The notes under the pieces were generated by a model. The model did no database searches, was not told where the DNA came from, and saw nothing but the letters and a program-made list of their open reading frames with translations. A DNA stretch of 52,392 nt from Verrucomicrobiales bacterium (GTDB lineage Bacteria; Verrucomicrobiota; Verrucomicrobiia; Verrucomicrobiales; DEV007), in NCBI GenBank assembly GCA_029213195.1, contig JARGNI010000040.1, forward strand, positions 1 through 52,392, read 5' to 3'. Below, piece by piece: positions 28,352 to 36,016 of the stretch. The first letter of the stretch is position 1. Every line of letters starts with the position of its first letter. Position numbers and translations under genes: made by a program.

Positions 28352-28715
28352 GGCGGTGGAATCGATGATCGAGGGTATACGAATGCCAGGTGCTGTGATC
28401 AATCTCTTTTGGCGGAGAAATGCGGGTGGTCAGCGGGCGGGGGAAGGTTCATTGGGCTCGGCAGGCGCCTGCAGGCTCATCAAATGATAACTTCAAAGCT
28501 CTCGCTTGGGATGAGAGAAGGAACTTACTCGTCTCAACGCACGACCGCGGAAGTTTCCCCACTGCGCACTCTGGAAACTCGATCTCTCCGATTGGAGCGA
28601 CAGCTTCCTCTCATGACAGAATGAGAAAAGGAAAAGAGGAATCAGGAGCGTGATATCTCCTCCCAAACTCGAAAAGACGAGCTCGCAAGGCTAACAGGTG
28701 CGATTTCACACGCGT
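28352..28715. other. 364-bp intergenic region
   Basis: Lies between the start of the sulfatase gene and the end of the AbgT gene (both minus strand), so it should contain the sulfatase promoter and the AbgT terminator. A short palindrome (CAGGCGCCTG at about 28465) is present. I see no gene, no RNA and no clear T-tract hairpin. Confidence 0.4.
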
Positions 28716-30317
28716 TCAACCCTTTCCTCCGAGCAACTCGATCCCCATCGGTGCGCCGGGTCCTAACGGAATCCCAAGTGCAATCCAGAGAATCACGAGG
28801 GCGACTCCCGTGATCAGCATCCAGACCGAGTAGGGGATCATCATCGCGGTCAGGGATCCGATTCCAAAATCCTTCTGCCAACGCTGCGCAAAGATCAGGA
28901 TGAGGGGGAAGTAGACCATGAGCGGAGTGACGATGTTGGTCGCGCTGTCACCGACCCGGTAGGCGGCGGTGGCGCCTTCGGGGCTGATGCCCAACAGCAT
29001 GAGCATGGGCACGATCACCGGCGCAAGGAGTGCCCACTTCGCGCTCGCGGATCCAACGAACAAATTCAGCACGGCCGCAAAGAGCACGATCAATCCGAGA
29101 GCGAGGGGCAGAGGCAGGCCACTGGATTCGATGGCGCTGGAACCGTGAACGGCGGTAATGAGGCCGAGATTCGACCAGTTGAACATCGCCACGAAGTGCG
29201 CCGCGGCGAAGGCGAGGACGAGGTAGTAGCCCATGTCCTTCATCGATTCGGTCATCATGGAGACGAGGTCATCGCCGGACTGGATCGTCCCGGCAGCTGC
29301 TCCGTAGGCCCAGCCGGCCGCGAGAAAGAGAACCATAAATCCGCCGACGAGGGATTTGAAAAACGGGGTCGCCGTGACATACCAGGGCTGGCCTTCCGTG
29401 CCCGGACCATCATTCAGTAAGGGAGTGCCGGGCCCAAACGTCATCAGCAACCAGAGCAGGCAGACGCCCAAGATGGCGAGACTCGCGCGACGAAGTCCTA
29501 TTTTCTCGGCCTCGTCCAGCGGTTGGTTCTCCTTACCGAAGGAGTCCTTGTGCTTCTCGCCCGGGATCCATTTACCGAGTCGCGGTTCGATGACCCTGTC
29601 AGTGACATACCAAATCACGGGCAGGTAGATCACGAGCAGGGCGACGATGAAGAACCAGTTTCCGGCGATGTTCATCGTCCAGCTCGATTCCAACTGCGCC
29701 GCTTCAACCGCCGACTCGGTGACGCCAAACAGCAAGGCATCGAGGGTGCCCGGGGTGAAGTTGGCCGAGAATCCTCCCGAAACTCCGGCGAAGGCAGCGG
29801 CAATCCCGCCGAGCGGGTGTCGTCCTGCTGCGGCGAAAATGATGGCCGCCAGGGGAATGACGACGACGTAGCCGGCGTCTGCGGCATGGTTGGAGAGCAT
29901 GGCAACGAGGGCGACCGTGGGAGTCAGGAGCCCTTTCGGCGCATGGCGCATCGTATATTTGATCCCGCTCGCGAAGAGTCCGGCGCGTTCCGCGACCCCG
30001 GCGCCAAGCATTACGACCAGCACGTAGCCGAGCGGATGAAAGTGCGTGAACGTCGCTGGCATGTCCGTCCAGAACTTCTGGATATTCTCGGCCGAAAGCA
30101 GGCTCTGCGCGGACAGAATCAGGGGGCCGGCCCCGTTCTCCGCCAGCTTGGTGGGGTGAGCCGCGGAGACTCCCGCCCAGGCGCAGATCACCGAAATCAC
30201 GATGAGAATCGCAATGAGGTAGAGGAAAATGAAGACTGGATCCGGGAGGCGGTTCCCCGTGCGCTCGATGAACCCGAGAATGCCTTTGGATGTCGAATCG
30301 GTTTCGGGGTCTTTCAT
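28716..30317 (-). CDS. AbgT-family transporter
   Basis: 533-residue polytopic inner-membrane protein of the AbgT family (p-aminobenzoyl-glutamate uptake or sulfonamide efflux). The opening reads GFIERTGNRLPDPVFIFLYL. Further family segments are HPLGYVLVVMLGAGVAERAGL, SNHAADAGYVVVIPLAA, GGFSANFTPGTLDALLFG, a large hydrophilic loop with a WYVTDRVIEPRLG stretch, FAAAHFVAMFNWSNLG and VGDSATNIVTPLMVYFPLI. Length is normal. No neighbouring aminoacyl-glutamate hydrolase is present, so the substrate is open. No Shine-Dalgarno stands out. Confidence 0.94.
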   Translation of the reverse strand: MKDPETDSTSKGILGFIERTGNRLPDPVFIFLYLIAILIVISVICAWAGVSAAHPTKLAENGAGPLILSAQSLLSAENIQKFWTDMPATFTHFHPLGYVLVVMLGAGVAERAGLFASGIKYTMRHAPKGLLTPTVALVAMLSNHAADAGYVVVIPLAAIIFAAAGRHPLGGIAAAFAGVSGGFSANFTPGTLDALLFGVTESAVEAAQLESSWTMNIAGNWFFIVALLVIYLPVIWYVTDRVIEPRLGKWIPGEKHKDSFGKENQPLDEAEKIGLRRASLAILGVCLLWLLMTFGPGTPLLNDGPGTEGQPWYVTATPFFKSLVGGFMVLFLAAGWAYGAAAGTIQSGDDLVSMMTESMKDMGYYLVLAFAAAHFVAMFNWSNLGLITAVHGSSAIESSGLPLPLALGLIVLFAAVLNLFVGSASAKWALLAPVIVPMLMLLGISPEGATAAYRVGDSATNIVTPLMVYFPLILIFAQRWQKDFGIGSLTAMMIPYSVWMLITGVALVILWIALGIPLGPGAPMGIELLGGKG

Positions 30318-30967
30318 GGGAAGAAGGGGAAATGATGAGCCAATAGGGGTGATCTTTTCTTTTTTCCGAGCGAATACAAGCGTGTTCTGGTGTGTCGGAC
30401 TATCACGCTTTCCGCAGTGTGAGATTTGATGTTGGTCAAGAACAGGCGACAGAACCGGTCCATGACTTTTGGAGTGCGGTGCCTCGGCACCGCTTTGAGT
30501 TGCGTTCCACTCAAGGCCAGGACTTCAGAATCCCCCTCAAGCGAGATCGGGAGACTTGAGTCGCAAATTGTAGGCAGGGGACCCGATTCCCCAGCAAAAG
30601 CGGTGTCAAGCCACCGCACTCCAAACTCTCTTGCAGTTCGGTGATGGTTGGAAAGCGATTCGGGTCGATCGTCAAACTCTGACGTTTTCTCATCGACCTT
30701 TGGCGATGACTCTGCAGACCCGGGGAATGGATGTTCTCGTTTCCTTCCCGGGTGTGGTTCTCCGGAGCTTCTCCGATTCGCGGTTGTGCTTGCTTTTGCG
30801 TCGGGCGTCTCATACTGTCATGTTACGGATTCGCCATATTCTTTTTCTGATAAGGAAAATCCAGAATACCACCGTTCCAGAGTATTCACCGTGGGTTGCG
30901 ACGAGTAGAGCAGCATTTTTTCATGCGTCCGGCATGAAGAGGATCGTAGAGACCGGACCATCCTATT
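30318..30967. other. 650-bp divergent intergenic region
   Basis: Upstream of both AbgT (minus) and the nucleotidyltransferase gene (plus). It contains the second REP-pair element (30468-30625). The rest has AT-richer stretches near 30345 and 30835 that could hold promoters, but no motif could be assigned with confidence. No coding sequence was recognised. Confidence 0.5.
30468..30625. repeat. REP-pair / MITE-like element, copy 2 (158 bp)
   Basis: Perfect 14-bp terminal inverted repeats TTTGGAGTGCGGTG / CACCGCACTCCAAA. The left end forms the hairpin GCGGTGC-CTC-GGCACCGC and the right end GCGGTG-TCAAGC-CACCGC. The termini and subtermini match the copy at 21771, while the middle has diverged. 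Confidence 0.87.
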
Positions 30968-31897
30968 ATGAAAAATGTTACCGTTTCGGGGCGCGAAGCT
31001 TCCCCGCCGCTGGACGCTACCCTGTCCTCTGAAAATCTGCCTTTTCCGGCTCCCGGAAGTCTCCCGACCTTCAGTGTCAGCAGGGGTGACCTCCTTCCTC
31101 GTGAGCCGGAATTGAGAATTACCACGGCGCTGCTGCTGGCCGCGGGAACCGGGTCCCGCCTGCAGCCTCTCACGAAAGCGGCGCCCAAGTGCCTCACTGA
31201 GGTGAATGGAATCTCGATCCTGGAACGATTGGTCCGCAATCTCAAGGAGCAGGGATTCAAACGACTCATTGTGGTCATCGGACACCTGGGCGACCAGATC
31301 GAGGAGTTTTTGAAAGATGATACCTGCGATCTTCAGATCGATTTTGTGACCAACCCTGACTACGCCACGACCAACAACCTTTATTCTCTCTGGCTGGCCC
31401 GACACGAGATCACGGAGGCGTTTATGCTGGTTGAAAGCGACCTGGTGTTCCAATCCGAGCTTCTGGATGAAATGCTCTACCCCGACCGAATGGCAATCTC
31501 TCGAATGCTCCCGTGGATGAACGGGACCACCGTGGAGCTCGATGCCTGCGATGGAGTGACGGCCTTCCGGTCCGGTGACGATGCGGCGATCTCTGCGGAA
31601 CAATACAAAACCGTCAATATCTACAGCCTCTCGCTGAATTCCTGGAGGAAGATCGAGGAGAGATTGTTTCGCCATGTATCAGCGGGTGATCGGGGAGTCT
31701 ACTACGAAGTCGTTTTTACCGAGATGATTGCGGACGGGAGTCTCGCTTTTGACGGCATCTTCTTCGATAGCAGCCAGTGGTATGAAATCGACACGGGAGA
31801 AGACTTGCGTGAAGCAGAATGCCTTTTCTTCCAAACGCTGACCAGCTTCGACGGCTCGCAAACGCGTCAGACGGATTCCTACCCGGTCCGTGCCTAG
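30968..31897 (+). CDS. phosphocholine cytidylyltransferase-like nucleotidyltransferase
   Basis: 309 residues. The core starts near residue 52 with ITTALLLAAGTGSRLQPLT and KAAPKCLTEVNG, the nucleotide-binding signature of sugar/choline-phosphate nucleotidyltransferases. NNLYSLWLARHEI and LVESDLVF match LicC-like CTP:phosphocholine cytidylyltransferases, and WYEIDTGEDLREAE is the usual end. The first 50 residues are not part of the fold, so a later start is possible, though only ATG 30968 is well placed. It is followed after 3 nt by a CDP-alcohol phosphatidyltransferase gene. The activated head group would be CDP-choline, CDP-ethanolamine, CDP-inositol or a CDP-phosphonate; which one cannot be told. 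Confidence 0.85.
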   Translation: MKNVTVSGREASPPLDATLSSENLPFPAPGSLPTFSVSRGDLLPREPELRITTALLLAAGTGSRLQPLTKAAPKCLTEVNGISILERLVRNLKEQGFKRLIVVIGHLGDQIEEFLKDDTCDLQIDFVTNPDYATTNNLYSLWLARHEITEAFMLVESDLVFQSELLDEMLYPDRMAISRMLPWMNGTTVELDACDGVTAFRSGDDAAISAEQYKTVNIYSLSLNSWRKIEERLFRHVSAGDRGVYYEVVFTEMIADGSLAFDGIFFDSSQWYEIDTGEDLREAECLFFQTLTSFDGSQTRQTDSYPVRA

Positions 31898-31900
31898 TCT

Positions 31901-32584
31901 ATGGATGAGGTCCAGCGAAATGTCGTCTATCGGAACCTGGCGAACGTGGCCTCCATCCTCGGCGTCCTGCCGATGGCTCTCCTGTTCATGCCGGATGGAT
32001 ATCGCTTCCTCATTCCGTTCATCCTCTATAACAATGTCATGGATGATCTCGACGGGGTCCTCGCGGGAAAGCTGAAGATTCGCAGCCTGTTTGGCGCCAA
32101 CCTCGACAATGTCTGTGACACCGTCGTTCATGTGACCGTGATTCTTCTGGTGAGCGCCCAGTTCGGGGGATTCGTTCTCGCGGCAGGGGTGATCGCGGCA
32201 ACCGCCGTGATCGTTCGGCTCACTTCAAGGCTCGATCCTGAGGCATCAAAGAGCAATGGCTCGCCGACCAATGAACTGATGCGGCAACTGCTGTTTGTCC
32301 TCCTGTTGACGAACCAGTTCGGAGTCGGGCCCGAAATCTATCTCACCATTCTCTTTCTCGTTCATTCGGTGACGATGATCGCCCCCTTCATGATGTCGTT
32401 TCTGATACGTGGAATGGCTCGCAGCGCCACGGCCGTGGCCCTTGTGAATGTTGCTTTGATAGGAGCTTGGCTCTTCCCGTCATTCACGCCGTATATCGCG
32501 GCGATCTTCATTGCGTCCTATTTTTATTCTTTCGCCACCGGATCCCTTGCCTGGCTGCGACGGGGAAACCAGCCTCCGGCCTGA
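31901..32584 (+). CDS. CDP-alcohol phosphatidyltransferase family protein
   Basis: 227-residue membrane protein with several hydrophobic segments. The CDP-alcohol phosphotransferase motif is seen at residues 48-73: D48xxD51-G52xxA55, then G65xxxD69xxxD73. The Arg normally following the Ala is Gly56 here. All four metal-binding Asp are kept, so the enzyme may still be active. It would transfer a phospho-alcohol from a CDP-activated donor, probably the product of the preceding gene, to a lipid or other acceptor. Spacing of 3 nt shows a tight operon. Confidence 0.82.
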   Translation: MDEVQRNVVYRNLANVASILGVLPMALLFMPDGYRFLIPFILYNNVMDDLDGVLAGKLKIRSLFGANLDNVCDTVVHVTVILLVSAQFGGFVLAAGVIAATAVIVRLTSRLDPEASKSNGSPTNELMRQLLFVLLLTNQFGVGPEIYLTILFLVHSVTMIAPFMMSFLIRGMARSATAVALVNVALIGAWLFPSFTPYIAAIFIASYFYSFATGSLAWLRRGNQPPA

Positions 32585-32624
32585 AGCCAGGCTTTGAAGC
32601 CATCAACTCTCCATTCTCCATCGC

Positions 32625-33860
32625 ATGCCACGCATCAACGATCACTTCCTGAAACTCAAGGCGGGATACCTTTTTCCCGAAATTGGCCGCAGAGTCACCC
32701 AGTTCACGGACAGTCATCCCGAGGCTGCCGAGGATCTGATCCGTTGCGGCATTGGCGATGTCACCGAACCGCTTCCCGAAGCCTGTCGCAATGCGATACA
32801 CGAGGCGATTGACGAGCTCGGAACGAGACAGTCCTTCCATGGATACGGTCCCGAGCAAGGCTACGCGTTTTTACGAGAGGCCATTGTCGACCATCAATTT
32901 CCAGGAATCGGAATCGATGCCGATGAGATTTTCATTTCCGACGGAGCCAAATGCGATACCGGGAACATTCTCGATATCTTCGGACCGGGAAACCGGATAG
33001 CGATCACAGACCCGGTCTACCCCGTCTACGTGGACACGAATGTCATGGCTGGAAACACGGGCGACTGTGACAGGGAAGGGAAGTATCAAGGTTTGCTCTA
33101 TCTTCCCTGCACTTCGGCGAATCAGTTCGGTCCCGAAATTCCGGCCAATGAAAAGATCGACCTCATCTATCTTTGCTACCCGAACAATCCAACGGGGGAA
33201 GCGATCTCTCGCGAGCAGCTTACCGCCTGGGTCACCTACGCAAGGAAGAACGATTCCATCATCCTCTACGATGCGGCCTATGAAGCCTTCATCCAGGAAA
33301 GTGATCTGCCCCGATCCATCTTCGAAATCGACGGTGCCCGGGATTGTGCGATCGAGTTCCGCTCCTTTTCGAAAAATGCGGGATTTACGGGAGTTCGATG
33401 CGCTTACACGATCATTCCCAAGAATCTGACCGGTAAAACGGCCACCGGAATGCAGGAGGCCATTCATCCACTCTGGCTGCGAAGACAAAGCACGAAATTC
33501 AACGGGGCCAGCTATCCGGTTCAGCGTGGCGCCGAGGCGGTTTTCAGCCGCAAGGGGAGAGTGCAGGTCAAAGAGCTGACGGATTACTATATGAACAACG
33601 CCTCCCTTCTCCGAACCGCGTGTCAAACCGCGGAGCTCGAAGTGTATGGAGGGATCAATTCACCCTACGTGTGGGTGGCCTGTCCCGAAGGTGTCGACTC
33701 CTGGGCGATGTTTGACCTGATGCTGGAAAAGGCCCATGTCGTCATCACTCCCGGCGCAGGGTTTGGAGCTGCCGGCGAAGGTTACTTCCGCATATCGGCT
33801 TTCAACTCCCTGGAGAATGTAGAAGAGGTTTGCCGCCGAATAGTCCGACATCTTGGATAA
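32625..33860 (+). CDS. dapL: LL-diaminopimelate aminotransferase
   Basis: 411 residues, full length. This PLP enzyme converts tetrahydrodipicolinate to LL-diaminopimelate in lysine and peptidoglycan synthesis. Recognised from [76 protein letters not shown], and the PLP-lysine segment [12 protein letters not shown] with Lys250. DapL in place of the succinylase route is usual in Verrucomicrobiota. It starts 40 nt after the phosphatidyltransferase gene and may share its transcript; a link in function is not apparent. It is convergent with the next gene. Confidence 0.95.
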   Translation: MPRINDHFLKLKAGYLFPEIGRRVTQFTDSHPEAAEDLIRCGIGDVTEPLPEACRNAIHEAIDELGTRQSFHGYGPEQGYAFLREAIVDHQFPGIGIDADEIFISDGAKCDTGNILDIFGPGNRIAITDPVYPVYVDTNVMAGNTGDCDREGKYQGLLYLPCTSANQFGPEIPANEKIDLIYLCYPNNPTGEAISREQLTAWVTYARKNDSIILYDAAYEAFIQESDLPRSIFEIDGARDCAIEFRSFSKNAGFTGVRCAYTIIPKNLTGKTATGMQEAIHPLWLRRQSTKFNGASYPVQRGAEAVFSRKGRVQVKELTDYYMNNASLLRTACQTAELEVYGGINSPYVWVACPEGVDSWAMFDLMLEKAHVVITPGAGFGAAGEGYFRISAFNSLENVEEVCRRIVRHLG

Positions 33861-33890
33861 GGCGGCGATGATCCCATCGGCTCGCTTTCA

Positions 33891-35174
33891 TCACTTCGAT
33901 TTCTCCAACGCAAGCAACCGTGTCTGCGTCCGCAGATACATCACTCCATCCAAGACAGCCGGCGTCGCAAAGGTCTTCTCACCGAGATCCACTCTCCCCA
34001 GTTCCTCAAACTCTCTTCCGGCTGCCAACACGACCACTTCGCCGCGCTTGCTGATGCCATACAACCGTCCCTCGATCCAGAGGGGAGAACTGTAGAAATC
34101 CCCGTCGACACGCTCGCGCCAGTGCACCTTGCCGGTCGCGGCATCGAGACAGGTGACGACACCACTGTCGGTCCAGAGGAAGAGAAGGTCATCCTTGACG
34201 ATGAAGCTGGGAACGAGTGGGACGCTCTTGGTGACATCGTAGACGAGCTCGCCGCGTTTGCTGCCGGCCGCTTTGGGACGCACGGCGACGAATCGCTGTC
34301 CGGCGAGCCCTTGACCGAAACTGCCGAAGACCAGGTCACCGTAGAGCTGCGGGGAGGCGACGGTGCGATCGTCCCAGAGCTGGTCGATTTCCCAACTGAT
34401 CTCGCCGGACTGCAAATCCACTGCAGTGATTCCGTGAGCGGTGGATGTAAAGATGGCCTCGGCACGATCCCCGATCCGGCGGATGCAGGGCGTCGCGTAG
34501 CCGGCCAGCTCGGATTTCCGGTCGATCTTCCAGCGGGTCTCGCCGGTCTTCCGATCGAGAGCGATGAGAAAGCTTTTTCCCGGATCCTTGTTCGTGTCGC
34601 GGGGAAGGTAAAATGAAAACCGTTCAGGATCCATCTGGTCATTGGCGAGGAGGACCAGGCCGCCGGCGATGATGGGAGAGCTGGCGGAACCGTGCAGCCC
34701 TTTGAACGGTCCGAGATCCCGTCGCCAGATCTCCTCCCCGTCGAGATCGAGGGCGATCATGAGGACCTGGTCGGGTTCGGAGATCACAAAGATGACGCCG
34801 TCCTCATCGACACAGGGGGTGGCTGAGGCAAAGTCGTTGTCGCGATGGAGGTGGTGATATTCGAACGGATAATCCTGTCGCCATTGGATGTTTCCGGTCT
34901 CGGCATCGATAGAAAGAAGGCTGCGGATCTCGCGTTCGGTATCGTCTCCGGTGAGAAAGATCTGCTTTCCCCAGAGGACGGGAGAGCTGCTTCCCTGAAC
35001 GGGAAGATCAATCTGCCAACGGTAGTCGTCCTCTGTCCAGGTGATGGGAAATCCGGTCGCGTTGCTGATGCCGGACCCATTGGGACCCCGAAAGCGTGTC
35101 CATTCCTCTGCGGTGATCAGGTCGGTAAAGAATGGCACGACGGCGAGGAGCCAAAGGGAGAGAAACCAGCGCAT
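33891..35174 (-). CDS. secreted PQQ-like beta-propeller protein
   Basis: 427 residues from ATG 35174, giving signal peptide MRWFLSLWLLAVVPFFTDLI; an ATG at 35198 is also in frame. After the signal comes EEWTRFRGPNGSGIS, the usual opening of PVC PQQ-like proteins. Repeating blades include LLSIDAETGNIQWRQ, ALDLDGEEIWRRDLG, ALDRKTGETRWKIDR, AVDLQSGEISWEI and CLDAATGKVHWRE. No catalytic residues could be identified. Function unknown. It is divergent from the ECF sigma gene across a tandem-repeat region. Confidence 0.9.
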   Translation of the reverse strand: MRWFLSLWLLAVVPFFTDLITAEEWTRFRGPNGSGISNATGFPITWTEDDYRWQIDLPVQGSSSPVLWGKQIFLTGDDTEREIRSLLSIDAETGNIQWRQDYPFEYHHLHRDNDFASATPCVDEDGVIFVISEPDQVLMIALDLDGEEIWRRDLGPFKGLHGSASSPIIAGGLVLLANDQMDPERFSFYLPRDTNKDPGKSFLIALDRKTGETRWKIDRKSELAGYATPCIRRIGDRAEAIFTSTAHGITAVDLQSGEISWEIDQLWDDRTVASPQLYGDLVFGSFGQGLAGQRFVAVRPKAAGSKRGELVYDVTKSVPLVPSFIVKDDLLFLWTDSGVVTCLDAATGKVHWRERVDGDFYSSPLWIEGRLYGISKRGEVVVLAAGREFEELGRVDLGEKTFATPAVLDGVMYLRTQTRLLALEKSK

Positions 35175-35258
35175 GGTGGAAGGGTAGGCGGTTCCCATAA
35201 GGTCTCAAGACACGCGAATCGATGATGCGATAGGGTAGGGGTTGGATCTTGGAAAGGT

Positions 35259-35384
35259 GGGCTGCGCGCCTCGGACTACGCGCCCCGGGCTACGCGCCCC
35301 GGGCTGCGCGCCTCGGGCTACGCGCCTCGGACTACGCGCCTCGGACTACGCGCCTCGGACTACGCGCCTCGGGCTACGCGCCGA
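35259..35384. repeat. 14-bp tandem repeat, nine units
   Basis: Nine contiguous units of GGRCTRCGCGCCYC fill 126 bp between two divergently transcribed genes. Three adjacent units (35329-35370) are identical GGACTACGCGCCTC; the others vary mostly at positions 3, 6 and 13. Because 14 is not a multiple of 3 and no homologous protein emerges, the array is not coding. Confidence 0.95.
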
Positions 35385-35461
35385 GGACCTCAAACTTTTT
35401 GGCATATTGAGAAAAATAAATGTCAACATCTTGCGATGCCCGGCAAACTAGAGGTGAACCC

Positions 35462-36016
35462 ATGAATCGCCCTTTCGAAATTCTTGCCTCCGAGTACCGA
35501 CCGATGATTGCGGCCTATCTGCGATCGCTGGTCGGTGGGGATTCCTACCTGGCCGAGGACCTGACCCAGGAGACGTTCCTCGCGGCCCATCAGTCGCTGT
35601 CCCAATTCGAGCAGGGAGGGAACTTCGGAGCCTGGCTGCGAGGCATTGCGAAGAACAAGGCTCGAATGCATTGGCGATCGGCTTCCCGCAAACCTCTGGT
35701 TGTCGACAGTCGAGTCGTCGAGGGGATCGACGAGGTCTTCGACGAGGTCTTCGACGAGGTCTTCGACGAACTCGATCGAGAAGAGGAAGAAGGCGATTGG
35801 TGGGGGGATCGTCGTGAGGCCCTGCGGTCGTGTGTGGATCAGCTCAGTCAATCCCTTCGAGCGGCTGTCGAGCAGGTCTACTCGAAAGATCAGTCTCTCG
35901 AAGAAGCGGCCGTGGTCCTCGATTCGACCCGCCTCGCCGTCGGGCAACGTCTTTCGCGGGCCCGCAATCTCATCCGAAAATGTGTCACCACCAAACTGGG
36001 AACGAGCCATGAGTGA
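35462..36016 (+). CDS. ECF RNA polymerase sigma factor
   Basis: 184 residues. Region 2 is EYRPMIAAYLRSLVGGD-SYLAEDLTQETFLAAH with FGAWLRGIAKNKARMHWR; region 4 is LSQSLRAAVEQVYSKDQSLEEAA with an HTH ending QRLSRARNLIRKCV. It resembles the Rhodopirellula/Verrucomicrobium type of small sigma-70 factor. ATG 35462 is preferred over an upstream in-frame start because AGAGGTG precedes it. The sigma2-sigma4 linker is very acidic, with DEVF repeated three times (12-bp DNA repeats). The stop overlaps the next gene's start by 8 nt, so the FecR-serpin protein is its presumed regulator. Confidence 0.93.
   Translation: MNRPFEILASEYRPMIAAYLRSLVGGDSYLAEDLTQETFLAAHQSLSQFEQGGNFGAWLRGIAKNKARMHWRSASRKPLVVDSRVVEGIDEVFDEVFDEVFDELDREEEEGDWWGDRREALRSCVDQLSQSLRAAVEQVYSKDQSLEEAAVVLDSTRLAVGQRLSRARNLIRKCVTTKLGTSHE
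35729..35764 (+). repeat. three 12-bp direct repeats in the sigma-factor linker
   Basis: GACGAGGTCTTC occurs three times in perfect tandem, followed by a partial unit. It encodes DEVF repeats and keeps the frame, so copy number could change without breaking the gene. Confidence 0.95.

Noticed and set aside
35259-35384. CRISPR-like array
   Set aside because: Units are directly joined with no spacers and only 14 bp long, so this is a simple tandem repeat.
35242-35451. 69-codon frame across the 14-bp tandem repeats
   Set aside because: The protein is only a by-product of the repeat (Pro/Arg/Leu periodicity over three frames); no start signal and no homologous pattern.
35385-35461. ECF-type autoregulatory promoter before the sigma gene
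   Set aside because: A TGTCAAC stretch is present, but no matching -10 element at a proper distance could be identified.
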